Shown here: piece after piece, positions 16,301 through 24,395 of the stretch
Position numbering within the stretch: position 1 is the first letter of the stretch
Layout of the letters: every line of letters begins with the position of its first letter
From: a bacterium
Lineage (GTDB): Bacteria; 4484-113; JAFGCY01
Assembly: GCA_016932385.1 (NCBI GenBank)
Contig: JAFGCY010000052.1
Span: forward strand, 1 to 33,655
Direction of reading: 5' to 3'
Length of the DNA: 33,655 bases
Translations under genes and position numbers: made by a program
Notes under the pieces: generated by a model
What the model was told of the DNA's origin: nothing
Database searches by the model: none
The model's input: only the letters and a program-made list of their open reading frames with translations

Positions 16301-17514
16301 GCCCAGTCCCTTACCAGTTTACGTTCGCCGATGTACAGCTCGTTGGGCGAATCCAGGTCAACGCACCACTTGATCCGCTCGATACCTTCTGTAATGTCTT
16401 TCATCGTGCCGCAGTAGCTCAGCCGCAGGTGCCCTTCCATGCCGAACTCGATGCCCGGTACGGTCACAACCTGGACCTTTTCCAGGAGCAGCTTGGACAG
16501 CTTGACCGAGTCCTTTTCGAAGTGGCTGAAATCCGGGAAGCAGTAGAACGTTCCGCCCGGTTTCTCGATATACACGCCGTCGAAAGCGTTGAGCTCGGTC
16601 ATCATCACGCTCATGTTGGCTTCCAGGATGGTGCGCAGGGAGTCCACGGCCTTGGAGCTGCCGTTGATCGCGGCCGCCGCGGCATGCTGCAAGAGCGCGC
16701 TGGGGCCGGAGGTCTGGTGGCTCTGGATGCAGCTCATGACCTCGATCAGCTTCTTGTTGGCCGCGGCCCAGCCAATGCGGAATCCGGTCATCGCGAAAGC
16801 CTTGGAAACGCCGTTGATCACGATCAGCTTGCTGTTCTCGGAATGGTCGCTGATGTAATCGTACGGATTGGCCACTTTGACGCCCTCGAAGGTAAGGCGG
16901 TTGTAGATGTCGTCCATGATCAGGTAGAGGCCCTTCTTCTCGCAGAAATCGATGATTTCGGCAATGAAGTCCTCGCTGTAGACTGCACCCGACGGGTTGT
17001 TGGGGCTGTTGATCATGATCGCGCGCGAGTACGAGGTCACGTGCTGCTCGATATCACGCATCGAGGGCTGGAAGCTGCCGTCCTCGGCACGCACCGCCAC
17101 GGGCTTGGCCCCGATCAGCTTGACCATCTCGGGATAGCTGACCCAATAGGGAACCGGGAATAGCACTTCTTCCTGCGGGTTGACGACCGCCTGCAGGGCG
17201 ACCATGATCGCCTGCTTAGCGCCGCCGGAAGCCATCACATGGTCCGGCGTCAGTTTCCGGCCGTAGTACTGATCCATATAGCGCAAGATGGCCTGCTTCA
17301 TTTCGCGGGTGCCGTAGGCTGGCGTGTAGCGGACTTCGCCGCTGGTCAGCATGGCGCCGGCAGCGGTCAGGGCGTCCAGCGGGGGTTTACTTTTGGGCTC
17401 TCCGCCGCCCAAATGGATAACGGGATCACCCTTGGCTCGCAGGATCGCAGCGGTTTCGTTGAGCTTAAGTGTGACCGATTCACCGATTGTGCTACCAATT
17501 AGGCTAATGCTCAT
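16297..17514 (-). CDS. aspartate aminotransferase-like class I aminotransferase
   Basis: 405 residues with the fold-type I PLP aminotransferase pattern. It has HLGGGEPKSKPP near the N-terminus, YTPAYGTREMKQA, ASGGAKQAI for cofactor phosphate binding, NSPNNPSGAVYS with the PLP-ring Asn, IMDDIYNRL with Asp and Tyr, the Schiff-base Lys238 in SKAFAMTGFRIGW, and the C-terminal LRLSYCGTM with the carboxylate-binding Arg. This layout matches the aspartate/prephenate aminotransferase branch, which swaps amino groups between aspartate and 2-oxoglutarate. Its overlap with pckA supports aspartate as substrate, because the oxaloacetate made would feed PEP carboxykinase. An internal insertion near 185-200 is within family variation. 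The exact substrate is inferred. AGGGG lies about 13 bases before the ATG, longer than ideal. Confidence 0.88.
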   Translation of the reverse strand: MSISLIGSTIGESVTLKLNETAAILRAKGDPVIHLGGGEPKSKPPLDALTAAGAMLTSGEVRYTPAYGTREMKQAILRYMDQYYGRKLTPDHVMASGGAKQAIMVALQAVVNPQEEVLFPVPYWVSYPEMVKLIGAKPVAVRAEDGSFQPSMRDIEQHVTSYSRAIMINSPNNPSGAVYSEDFIAEIIDFCEKKGLYLIMDDIYNRLTFEGVKVANPYDYISDHSENSKLIVINGVSKAFAMTGFRIGWAAANKKLIEVMSCIQSHQTSGPSALLQHAAAAAINGSSKAVDSLRTILEANMSVMMTELNAFDGVYIEKPGGTFYCFPDFSHFEKDSVKLSKLLLEKVQVVTVPGIEFGMEGHLRLSYCGTMKDITEGIERIKWCVDLDSPNELYIGERKLVRDWA

Positions 17515-17886
17515 TGCTTTTGATCTTTCCCCTGTACGGGATTACCTGGTTCGGCATCCGGCTCGCGCCCGGGTGGCCGCAGTCGCTGAACGGTAAGAAC
17601 CGCTGCAATGAATCGCGCGAGGATAGTTTTGCCAAAAAAACGCAGCCGATTAGCGGAATTGCACGCCCCATAACCGGTGCAACTCAGCCCGGCGTCATAA
17701 CCAAGGATACTTGGCGTAGGCTAGTCCTGTCAAGCTGACAGCGGCGTTGGACGAATCATGCTTAACCCGCATCAGTAAAGGAGCGAGCGCATTCGAACTG
17801 GCCGCGCCGGCCATTAAGTATCTGTTTATCCGCATTTACGCACAAGCGTGTTATACTGGGCCGCCCGATCCGGGTTGGAGTGTGAC
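17515..17886. other. 372-base divergent intergenic region with several short inverted repeats
   Basis: No gene is supported here. The region separates the divergent aminotransferase-pckA pair from dapL. It holds CCAAG-GATA-CTTGG (17701-17714), CTGTCA-AGC-TGACAG (17727-17741) and TGGCCG-CGC-CGGCCA (17799-17813), then the extended -10 of dapL. The CTGTCA repeat is the best operator candidate. A 21-codon reading frame at 17608 lacks a ribosome site. Confidence 0.5.
17849..17857 (+). promoter_or_regulatory. extended -10 promoter of dapL
   Basis: TG-T-TATACT matches the TGn extended -10 form, which does not need a -35. The transcript would start near 17864, leaving a leader of about 23 bases that carries GGAG 7 bases before the ATG. 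Confidence 0.6.
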
Positions 17887-19068
17887 ATGGTACGTCTGGC
17901 CAAGCGCGTAACGGATTTGCCGCCTTATCTCTTCGCTCAAATCGACGAAGCGGCCCGGCGCGCCCGGTCCAACGGGCTGGATATCGTCCACATGGGTATC
18001 GGTGATCCGGATCAGGATCCGCCCGAATGGATCCGCCGTATTCTGGCCGAAGAAGTCATGAGAAGCGGCAGCCATCGTTACCCCAGTTACAAGGGCCATC
18101 CGCAATTACTGGAGGCGGCACTGCATTACTTGGACCGCCGGTTCGGCGTTAACAGGCTGAATCTGGACAATGTCTGTACGACAATCGGCAGCAAGGAAGG
18201 CTTGGCCAACCTGGCTCCGGCCGTGCTGAATCCCGGCGACTCCTTTATCGCCCCCGACCCGTCCTATCCTGTGTTCGCGACATTGGCCAGGCAAATCGGC
18301 GCCCTCGAGGTTTCCCTGCCGTTGACCGCGGACAACCACTACGCCCCCAACCTGGCGGATGAGCTGACTGAATACCAGCTGCAAAGCGCCCGCGTAATCT
18401 ATGTAAACTACCCGCACAATCCCTCGGGCTGTGCTCCGGACAAGGCTTATCTGCAGAATGTAGTCGATTGCGCCCGCCAGAACGATCTGATCGTTGTCAG
18501 CGACCTGGCTTACGCGGAAATCTACTACGGCGCCGAGCCGCCGATCAGCCTCTTATCGCTCGATGGCGCACTCGAATGCGTGATCGAGTTCCACAGCTTC
18601 TCCAAGAGTTTCAACATGACCGGCTGGCGTTGCGGATTCGCCGCCGGCCATCCCGACCTGGTCCGGGGCCTGACCCAGATAAAAACCAACATCGACAGTG
18701 GTGTCTTCAATGCGATCCAGGTGGCCATGGCGCGTGTGTTGGCCGATCCGCATTGCGACGAGTTTCTTTCCGACAATCGGTTGATGTACGCCAAGCGCCT
18801 GGACCGCGTGCTGACGGTGCTCGCTCAGCTGGGACTGGAGTATAACCGGCCCGGCGGCGCAATCTATGTCTGGTGCCGCATTCCCAACGGCGATCGCGAC
18901 AGCATCGCCTGGGCCAGCGCGCTACTGGACGCCACCGGACTGGTCATCGGTCCGGGGCGGGGTTACGGCGTGCACGGTGAGGGCTGGTTCCGCCTGAGCT
19001 TGACCACACCCGACGCGGATATTGACCGAGCCATGGAACTGCTGGCCCAATTCATGCGCCGGAACTAG
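17887..19068 (+). CDS. dapL: LL-diaminopimelate aminotransferase
   Basis: 393 residues from the chosen ATG. The enzyme makes LL-diaminopimelate from tetrahydrodipicolinate and glutamate in one step, for lysine and peptidoglycan synthesis. The N-terminus LPPYLFAQIDE, the HMGIGDPDQDPP and HRYPSYKGHPQLLEA segments, IGSKEGLANLAPAVLNPGD, VNYPHNPSGC, HSFSKSFNMTGWR with Schiff-base Lys240, and TNIDSGVFNAIQ are the hallmarks of the DapL branch (DapL2-like) as opposed to other class I aminotransferases. The frame is open from 17848, but ATG 17887 has a ribosome site and matches homologues. Other aminotransferases of this branch act on alanine or other amino acids, so the exact substrate is likely but not certain. 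It converges with the next gene at a 9-base gap. Confidence 0.87.
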   Translation: MVRLAKRVTDLPPYLFAQIDEAARRARSNGLDIVHMGIGDPDQDPPEWIRRILAEEVMRSGSHRYPSYKGHPQLLEAALHYLDRRFGVNRLNLDNVCTTIGSKEGLANLAPAVLNPGDSFIAPDPSYPVFATLARQIGALEVSLPLTADNHYAPNLADELTEYQLQSARVIYVNYPHNPSGCAPDKAYLQNVVDCARQNDLIVVSDLAYAEIYYGAEPPISLLSLDGALECVIEFHSFSKSFNMTGWRCGFAAGHPDLVRGLTQIKTNIDSGVFNAIQVAMARVLADPHCDEFLSDNRLMYAKRLDRVLTVLAQLGLEYNRPGGAIYVWCRIPNGDRDSIAWASALLDATGLVIGPGRGYGVHGEGWFRLSLTTPDADIDRAMELLAQFMRRN

Positions 19069-19077
19069 ACCGCGCGG

Positions 19078-20142
19078 TTAGACGTCCCAGCCGTCAACCA
19101 TGTCCAGTAGCTGGTCAATCCAGGTATAGTCCAACTCTCCTTCGGGGCCGGTGATAAACACGTCCAACGAGCAGGTTTCACCATCGATCGTGCACTCATA
19201 GGTGTTGTACCCCTGGGCATCGGTGGCCCGGTAGTCCTCGGGATGCTTGATGAAATCCCTGACGACCTTGGCCAATTGGCGGTAGAAAGCATGCTCTTCG
19301 GCGTACAGCTCGGGCGCGACATGCTCGCCGTCCACCCAGTCGTAAAGCTCATGATCAAAGGTGATAATCTCCGTGAACACGTAACCGGCCGCGGAGTAAA
19401 ACAGCGGGTAATACAACGCCAACTCCCAGTCACCGTCCTCGTCGGCGTCGAAGAGCTCCGTATTGCCGACCGCGCTGTAGAACGTCCCGCTCATACCGTC
19501 ATCGCCCCAGGCAGCCAATCCGCCTGTCGGCACCACGGCCATGACCTCCACTCCGCCCCCGGAACCCGCGCCCGTCGCCCAGGGCACGACCAGGTTCACC
19601 ACGCCGTTGACGGTCAGGTCCAGGGCGTAGATGCCATAGCAGTAGTGCGCGCCGCATTCCCAGCGGGCCAGCTCCTCCATCCTGCCATCCGGCGCGGCGA
19701 AGAAACTCACGATCTCCACTGGATTCCAGTCTTCCTCGGGATCCGAACCCCAGCCGATCCAGACCTCACCTCCCTCGAACTCATACGACACGGGTTCGAT
19801 CCTGGGGAGGGGCGCATTGCCGGTCGGGATCAGCTCGTATTCGGTCAGGTACTCGCCATCGCCGTCCTCGTTCCAGCTCATCGTGAAGAACCGGCTCATG
19901 CCGGATTCCACGCGAAACAGGCCGTCCAATTCCAAACCACAGCTTTCCTGGGCAGCCAGGACTTTGGGATGCGGCGAGGCCAGCGAGTACATATCATCTT
20001 GTTCGGGAGTGACCAGCTCATACCCGGGACTGACCTGTGGGTAATACTGGGCCTGGGCGGGAACCGCGATCAGGCAGATTAAAAGCCCCAGACCCGTTGA
20101 TAACCAGCTAAACCTTGTCTGCCGCAACTTATGCGTGTTCAT
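19078..20142 (-). CDS. secreted acidic protein of unknown family
   Basis: I do not recognise a family. The 354-residue product has a signal peptide (basic start, LGLLICLIAVPAQAQ) cleaved after AQA, and is then strikingly acidic and rich in Trp, Tyr and Gly. One stretch, FDADEDGDWELALYYPLFY, resembles the Asp-rich calcium loops of FG-GAP/VCBS-type repeat proteins; another, SWNEDGDGEYLTEYELI, has a similar spacing, suggesting two or more copies of a beta-propeller-like unit. Cysteines are few and paired (CGLEL, CGAHYC, and CTIDGETC near the C-terminus), consistent with disulfides outside the cell. It lies 37 bases after the membrane-protein gene 20180-20869 in the same direction, so they may form an operon. 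No good ribosome site precedes its ATG. Confidence 0.7.
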   Translation of the reverse strand: MNTHKLRQTRFSWLSTGLGLLICLIAVPAQAQYYPQVSPGYELVTPEQDDMYSLASPHPKVLAAQESCGLELDGLFRVESGMSRFFTMSWNEDGDGEYLTEYELIPTGNAPLPRIEPVSYEFEGGEVWIGWGSDPEEDWNPVEIVSFFAAPDGRMEELARWECGAHYCYGIYALDLTVNGVVNLVVPWATGAGSGGGVEVMAVVPTGGLAAWGDDGMSGTFYSAVGNTELFDADEDGDWELALYYPLFYSAAGYVFTEIITFDHELYDWVDGEHVAPELYAEEHAFYRQLAKVVRDFIKHPEDYRATDAQGYNTYECTIDGETCSLDVFITGPEGELDYTWIDQLLDMVDGWDV

Positions 20143-20179
20143 TGCGACATTTTAAGGCATAACGGAGATAAACGGGCGA

Positions 20180-20869
20180 TCAGCCCAGCCGCAGCCAGTT
20201 GAACAGGGCTAATTCATACGCAAACCGCGCGTTGTAATGTGCCGCGCCCAGATAGACGGGCAGCAGCAGGCCGAGCCAGGTCAGGCCATCGCTCGTGCCG
20301 ATGTTGATACCGGCGCCGGGCATCAGCAGCCAGATCAGCGCAATCGAGGCTCCCCAGCTCAGGGCGGTTTTAGGATGTAGAATGCTCAACAACCCCATGC
20401 GGTCGCCTTCGCAAACCGGCGAAGGCAGCGCCTTGTAATAGAAGTCGATCCGGTGCCGCAACGATTTTTGCTCGCCGGCGCGGGTGGCCCGGTCGATTGC
20501 CCGCTGCGTCGGCAGCAACAGCGCCCCATGCATCCGCTCCAGCACCTCGAACTGCTCCGGCTCCAGGTGCGGATCGAGGAAAAACAACCGCCGGCCCAAC
20601 TCGTCCATCGCGTGGCTGAAAGCCTGCAGCTTGCGCCGGTAATCCGCCTGCAACGCGAAGTAGAGGATCGGCAGGACGATCGCGGCCACGGCAATATGCA
20701 GCCAGGCCGGTATGTCCTGCGTAGTCCTGTCCCAGGGCCACAGCGCTTCCAGCACCGCCACCAGAATCCCCAAGCCGATCGTCGCTTTGTTGACGCGCTC
20801 CCGGCGCAACACAAGACGCTCCTCGCTTGCCAGGAGCCAGGGGGCGTACCGACGGTCGTGATAGGACAC
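20180..20869 (-). CDS. membrane protein of unknown family with four transmembrane segments
   Basis: The 229-residue protein has two hydrophobic hairpins: residues about 30-48 and 57-75, then 170-187 and 193-212. Between them lies a charged, helical cytoplasmic stretch of about 90 residues (DYRRKLQAFSHAMDELGRR and ATRAGEQKSLRHRIDFYYK). The N-terminus is highly basic and Trp/Tyr-bearing. I recognise no catalytic motif. The start is GTG (20867-20869); there is no Shine-Dalgarno, and an extended -10 lies 7 bases upstream, so the message may be leaderless. The next in-frame ATG is far inside the helical region, making the GTG the only reasonable start. Confidence 0.65.
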   Translation of the reverse strand: MSYHDRRYAPWLLASEERLVLRRERVNKATIGLGILVAVLEALWPWDRTTQDIPAWLHIAVAAIVLPILYFALQADYRRKLQAFSHAMDELGRRLFFLDPHLEPEQFEVLERMHGALLLPTQRAIDRATRAGEQKSLRHRIDFYYKALPSPVCEGDRMGLLSILHPKTALSWGASIALIWLLMPGAGINIGTSDGLTWLGLLLPVYLGAAHYNARFAYELALFNWLRLG

Positions 20870-20876
20870 TAAGGCG

Positions 20877-20885
20877 AGTTTAGCA
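20877..20885 (-). promoter_or_regulatory. extended -10 box abutting a GTG start
   Basis: On the minus strand TG-C-TAAACT ends 7 bases before the GTG at 20869, which places the transcript start on or beside the start codon. Confidence 0.4.
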
Positions 20886-20993
20886 GATGGCTAACCAATC
20901 AAAGACACGTTTCAGGCCCGACTGGCCGAGTTGCTGAAACTTAAATCGACAGAAAAACTCTGGAATTAAGGTTAATCACCACAGCTCATTGCA

Positions 20994-20999
20994 TATAAT
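20994..20999 (+). promoter_or_regulatory. -10 box of the subtilisin-like lipoprotein gene
   Basis: TATAAT predicts a start near 21006, downstream of the first in-frame ATG at 21000. This supports a later start codon. TTAATC at 20972-20977 (16-base spacing) is a weak -35 candidate. Confidence 0.5.
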
Positions 21000-21041
21000 A
21001 TGTGGGTCTCCAGAGACCAACCAATCCACGAGGGTATCAGC

Positions 21042-23855
21042 TTGATCCGCATGCGAATAACCTTTTTTGCGATCTTAGCTGTCTTGGCGGCGGCCGCCGG
21101 CTGCAGCTCCGACAGCGCTACCATTACTCCGAATTCAATCAGCACCACTCCCGCACTGGCCGACGCCAGCCAAGAAACCGGCACGGATGGTGCCGTTGAT
21201 GTATACAGCTACCAGTACTGGCTGGAAAACCCGGGCGAACCGGGGGTCGATTACGACCCGGCGCGGCTGACGATCACTTACGTTGACGGGGCTGAACTGC
21301 CCAGCAATATCAGTGCGGCTGCCCCGCCTCAGGGCCAGCGCGCCGCCGAGCAGCCCAACGCCGTGTTGCGCCAGGATGTCACCTGCGAAATGCTGACCGA
21401 TACTATCGCGGCCACCTATGGCCTGGCGATCGACCAGCAGGTGTACTGGAATCTGACACGGATGGCCAGCTTCACGCTGCCGGAGAGCGCCGACGGGGAC
21501 GAGATTCTGGCGGCGATCCGGCGCGATTTCGCCGGAACCGTTGAGACCGCCGGCTACAGCATGCTGCTCAAACGCGATGCCTATATTCCCAACGATCCCG
21601 ACTTCACCGCGAGTATGGCCAATTCCTACACTCCGCTGTGGGGCCTGCGCAAGATCAACGCGGAGGATGCCTGGGGCTACACGCGGGGCAGCGCGAGCGT
21701 CAAGATCGCCGTGGTCGACACGGGCGTGCGCATGACCCACGAGGAATTGACGGCCCAGGTAATCGACCCGGACGACCTTGATTTCGGTGGCGTGCCGGAT
21801 CCCTGGCCTAAGTATGTCGATCTCGCTAACGGCGACAATTCAATGGAAGATATCGATGGTCACGGCACCTTTATCGCCGGCGAAGTCGCCGGCGAGGGTG
21901 ACAACGGCCGGACGATCGTCGGCCTGGCCCACAAGTGCAAGGTGATTCCGATCAAGATCACCAACCAGGACACCGCCACCGATGCCCACATCATCGCCGG
22001 CTGCGCGCTGGCCTTCTACCTGGATGCCAGGGTGATCAGCCTGAGTTTCGGCGACTACCATGAGAACACAGCCATCGAAAGCCTGGTCGACGACCTGTGG
22101 AACGCCGGCGTGATCTTCGTGGCTTCAGCTGGCAACGACGGCGTCACCACGCCGCATTACCCCAGCGATTACGAGCATGCGATCAGCGTCGGCGCCACCG
22201 ATATCAACGACTCGCGCACCGGTTTCTCCAATTACAGCCAGTACGTCGACATCGCCGCCCCCGGTGTTGCGATCAAAAGCTGCGGGATCGCCTCGGACAG
22301 TGATTACGGCGACTGGACCACCTCCGCCGGCACGAGTTTCTCCAGCCCCCTGGTGGCCGCCGCGGCAGCGCTGGTCTGGAGCTACGATCCGAACCTGACC
22401 AACCAGCAGGTCCGCGATCTGCTGGAAGCCAACACCGATCCGACTACTGGATTCACGCAGGGGGACGTCGGACGGCTGGACATCGGCGAAGTGATGGCCC
22501 AGGTCACGCCGATCAAGGTCGACCCGCCCCGACCGAACCGGCTCGTCTACAGCGGCGCAGTCTCGCTGACGCCGGAAGTCTACGGCGACGCGGATAGCGT
22601 GGAATGCTACCTGAACGGCAACCTGATCGGCAGCCTGGATTCGGCTCCCTACACATTCAGCGTGGACACATCGCCGGTCGAATACGGCTTCGCTAACATC
22701 ATGTTCATCGCCCGTCTAGACCAGTTGGAGGCCACCGCCACGCTCAACCTGATCGTGGATAACACCGCGGGCAGTTTCCCCGTCGTTGAGAGCTTCGAAG
22801 ACAACAATCGGGATTTCCTGGCGGTCGACGTCAAGGATTACGACAGCGATCTGATCACCGCCCTGAAGAGCCTGACCAGCGACTGGACGCTCAACGACGT
22901 GCGCAGTAATGGCACGGCGGCCTGGGGCGACGTTTCCAGCGGGGCCTTCGACGGATTCACCTGCAAGGCCTTTACCTCGGCCAGCGGCTACGACGGTTAC
23001 GAACTGGACGCGTTGGTTTCGCGGCGGATCGATCTGCGTTCCGCCACCAGTCCAACCATGGTCTTCCACCAAAATTACAACATAGAGGACGGTGGTAGCG
23101 ATTTCGACCGCGCGCGCGTGCTGGCCACCGCTGACTTCGGCCAGACCTTTACGCAGCTTACGCAGCGCGATGGCTCGCCGGCGCTGTTTTCCGGCGACCA
23201 GTCGGCTTGGGTCACGGCGGAGATCAACCTGGCGGCGTTTGCCGGCAGCCAGGTCCACCTGGTGCTGGTATTCGAAAGCGATCAATATGAGGCCGGCGAG
23301 AATGGCGGCCGCGATGCCGGCTGGTGGGTCGACAAGATCACTGTGGCCATGGATTACGTCGAAGACATCCCTTCGATCGGTTCGCTCAGCGTCACCCCGT
23401 ACGACGTGTTCGGCGCGGTACCGGAACAGAGCAGTTTTTCGGTCAATGTCCTGAACCCCGACGACGTCACCTGGGTGGAGTTCATCCTGGACTTCACTCC
23501 CTTGGGGCAGGCCAATGCCTATGATGTCGTGGTCACCGATGACACGGCTTCCTTCCAGGCCACGCTCGACATTCCCGCGGGGCTCAACAACCAACTGGCC
23601 AACCTGATCGTCCAGTGTTACGGCACGGGCGATGTGCCCGGGCCTACCAAGGTGGTTCCCGTCTATATCTTTAACCGGCTGGGCGATACCAACGGGGACG
23701 GCGCGGTCGACGACAGCGACCTGGACGGCTATAACGAGTTGATCGGCCTGACTTCGGAGGCCGACGGCTATATCCCGTTTTACGATTCGAATCTGGATCT
23801 GACCATCACCGAGCACGACGCCGCCCTGGTGGGCTACAACTACAGCGGGATCTAG
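21042..23855 (+). CDS. subtilisin-like (S8) protease lipoprotein with dockerin-like C-terminus
   Basis: 937 residues from a TTG start. The signal peptide ends in AAAAGC, so Cys21 is the likely lipidation site. A propeptide-like region is followed by the S8 peptidase domain with all active-site residues: Asp226 in AVVDTGVRMTHEEL, His274 in DGHGTFIAGEVAG, oxyanion Asn365 in SAGNDG and Ser432 in GTSFSSP. After about 480 come an Ig-like domain (PRPNRLVYSGAVSLTPEVYG), a jelly-roll region resembling those of immune inhibitor A-type metalloproteases, and a further beta domain. The end (about 884-937) has two calcium loops in dockerin spacing, D-x-N-x-D-G-x5-D and D-x-N-x-D-x6-D. The start rests on GAGGG (21030-21034) 7 bases before TTG 21042; ATG 21051 is 16 bases away, and ATG 21000 lies upstream of the predicted transcript start. 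It is exported and probably surface-anchored. Confidence 0.9.
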   Translation: MIRMRITFFAILAVLAAAAGCSSDSATITPNSISTTPALADASQETGTDGAVDVYSYQYWLENPGEPGVDYDPARLTITYVDGAELPSNISAAAPPQGQRAAEQPNAVLRQDVTCEMLTDTIAATYGLAIDQQVYWNLTRMASFTLPESADGDEILAAIRRDFAGTVETAGYSMLLKRDAYIPNDPDFTASMANSYTPLWGLRKINAEDAWGYTRGSASVKIAVVDTGVRMTHEELTAQVIDPDDLDFGGVPDPWPKYVDLANGDNSMEDIDGHGTFIAGEVAGEGDNGRTIVGLAHKCKVIPIKITNQDTATDAHIIAGCALAFYLDARVISLSFGDYHENTAIESLVDDLWNAGVIFVASAGNDGVTTPHYPSDYEHAISVGATDINDSRTGFSNYSQYVDIAAPGVAIKSCGIASDSDYGDWTTSAGTSFSSPLVAAAAALVWSYDPNLTNQQVRDLLEANTDPTTGFTQGDVGRLDIGEVMAQVTPIKVDPPRPNRLVYSGAVSLTPEVYGDADSVECYLNGNLIGSLDSAPYTFSVDTSPVEYGFANIMFIARLDQLEATATLNLIVDNTAGSFPVVESFEDNNRDFLAVDVKDYDSDLITALKSLTSDWTLNDVRSNGTAAWGDVSSGAFDGFTCKAFTSASGYDGYELDALVSRRIDLRSATSPTMVFHQNYNIEDGGSDFDRARVLATADFGQTFTQLTQRDGSPALFSGDQSAWVTAEINLAAFAGSQVHLVLVFESDQYEAGENGGRDAGWWVDKITVAMDYVEDIPSIGSLSVTPYDVFGAVPEQSSFSVNVLNPDDVTWVEFILDFTPLGQANAYDVVVTDDTASFQATLDIPAGLNNQLANLIVQCYGTGDVPGPTKVVPVYIFNRLGDTNGDGAVDDSDLDGYNELIGLTSEADGYIPFYDSNLDLTITEHDAALVGYNYSGI

Positions 23856-23937
23856 GCCGGGCCTGGTCTATCTACACCGTCAAGGTTAAGCCTGGATTGT
23901 GCCCGCCCGCCACTGCATAGCGCCTTCCGGTATAGGA

Positions 23938-23943
23938 TATAAT
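23938..23943 (+). promoter_or_regulatory. -10 box of the rbfA-nrnA-truB transcript
   Basis: TATAAT in an AT-rich patch predicts a start near 23950, directly at a perfect 16-base palindrome. No -35 is recognised at standard spacing. Confidence 0.5.
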
Positions 23944-23950
23944 AATAGAT

Positions 23951-23966
23951 TCGCTGAATTCAGCGA
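23951..23966. promoter_or_regulatory. perfect 16-base palindrome at the rbfA mRNA 5' end
   Basis: TCGCTGAATTCAGCGA equals its own reverse complement. As DNA it could be an operator at the transcription start. As RNA it folds as TCGCTG/CAGCGA with an AATT loop at the extreme 5' end, and the 3' arm touches the GAG that would serve as ribosome site for ATG 23976. Confidence 0.5.
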
Positions 23967-23975
23967 GTGAATGGC

Positions 23976-24395
23976 ATGGGGCGAGCATCGGAAAAGCGAA
24001 TGGCCAGGATCAGAAGCCTGTTGTTGCATACACTGGCCGATATTGCGCGCGAAGAGCTGGACGATCCGCGGTTGCAGCTGGTCAGCTTCACTGACCTGCG
24101 CCTGGCGCGCGACTTGACCAGCGCGGAAGTGAAGGTCGTCGCGGCCGTGGGTGGGCCGGAGGCTTCCGAGAAATGCGTGGCCGCCTTGGAATCCGCGCGC
24201 CACATCATCTGGAACCGCCTGCGCGAGGAGACCGATCTGCGGATCGTGCCGGAATTGCGGTTCACGGTGGACCGCGGGCCCCAGTACGAACGCGAAATTG
24301 AGGCTTTGATCCAGGCTCTTCCGCCGGCGGCGGAAGACGACGGTGATCCGGACATCACCACCGATGATGATCCGGAGCAGGAGGACGGCGATTAA
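23976..24395 (+). CDS. rbfA: ribosome-binding factor A
   Basis: 139 residues. RbfA binds the 30S subunit and helps mature the 5' end of 16S rRNA. The N-terminus MGRASEKRMARIRSLLLHTL followed by ADIAREELDDPRLQLVSFTD matches the family start and its E-x-x-DPR-x-x-x-V-S-x-T-D core; the KH-like fold continues with AEVKVVAAVGG and VPELRFTVD. A very acidic 25-residue tail ends the protein. The frame is open from GTG 23967, but ATG 23976 gives the normal family N-terminus. Its order before a DHH phosphoesterase and truB is the conserved nusA-infB-rbfA-truB neighbourhood, although nusA and infB are not here and the cluster has its own promoter. Confidence 0.93.
   Translation: MGRASEKRMARIRSLLLHTLADIAREELDDPRLQLVSFTDLRLARDLTSAEVKVVAAVGGPEASEKCVAALESARHIIWNRLREETDLRIVPELRFTVDRGPQYEREIEALIQALPPAAEDDGDPDITTDDDPEQEDGD

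Noticed and set aside
17608-17673. A 21-residue basic small reading frame in the divergent gap
   Set aside because: It has no ribosome site and no supporting context.
21000-21041. ATG at 21000 as start of the protease lipoprotein
   Set aside because: It lies between the -10 box and the predicted transcript start and would put a long polar stretch before the signal peptide.
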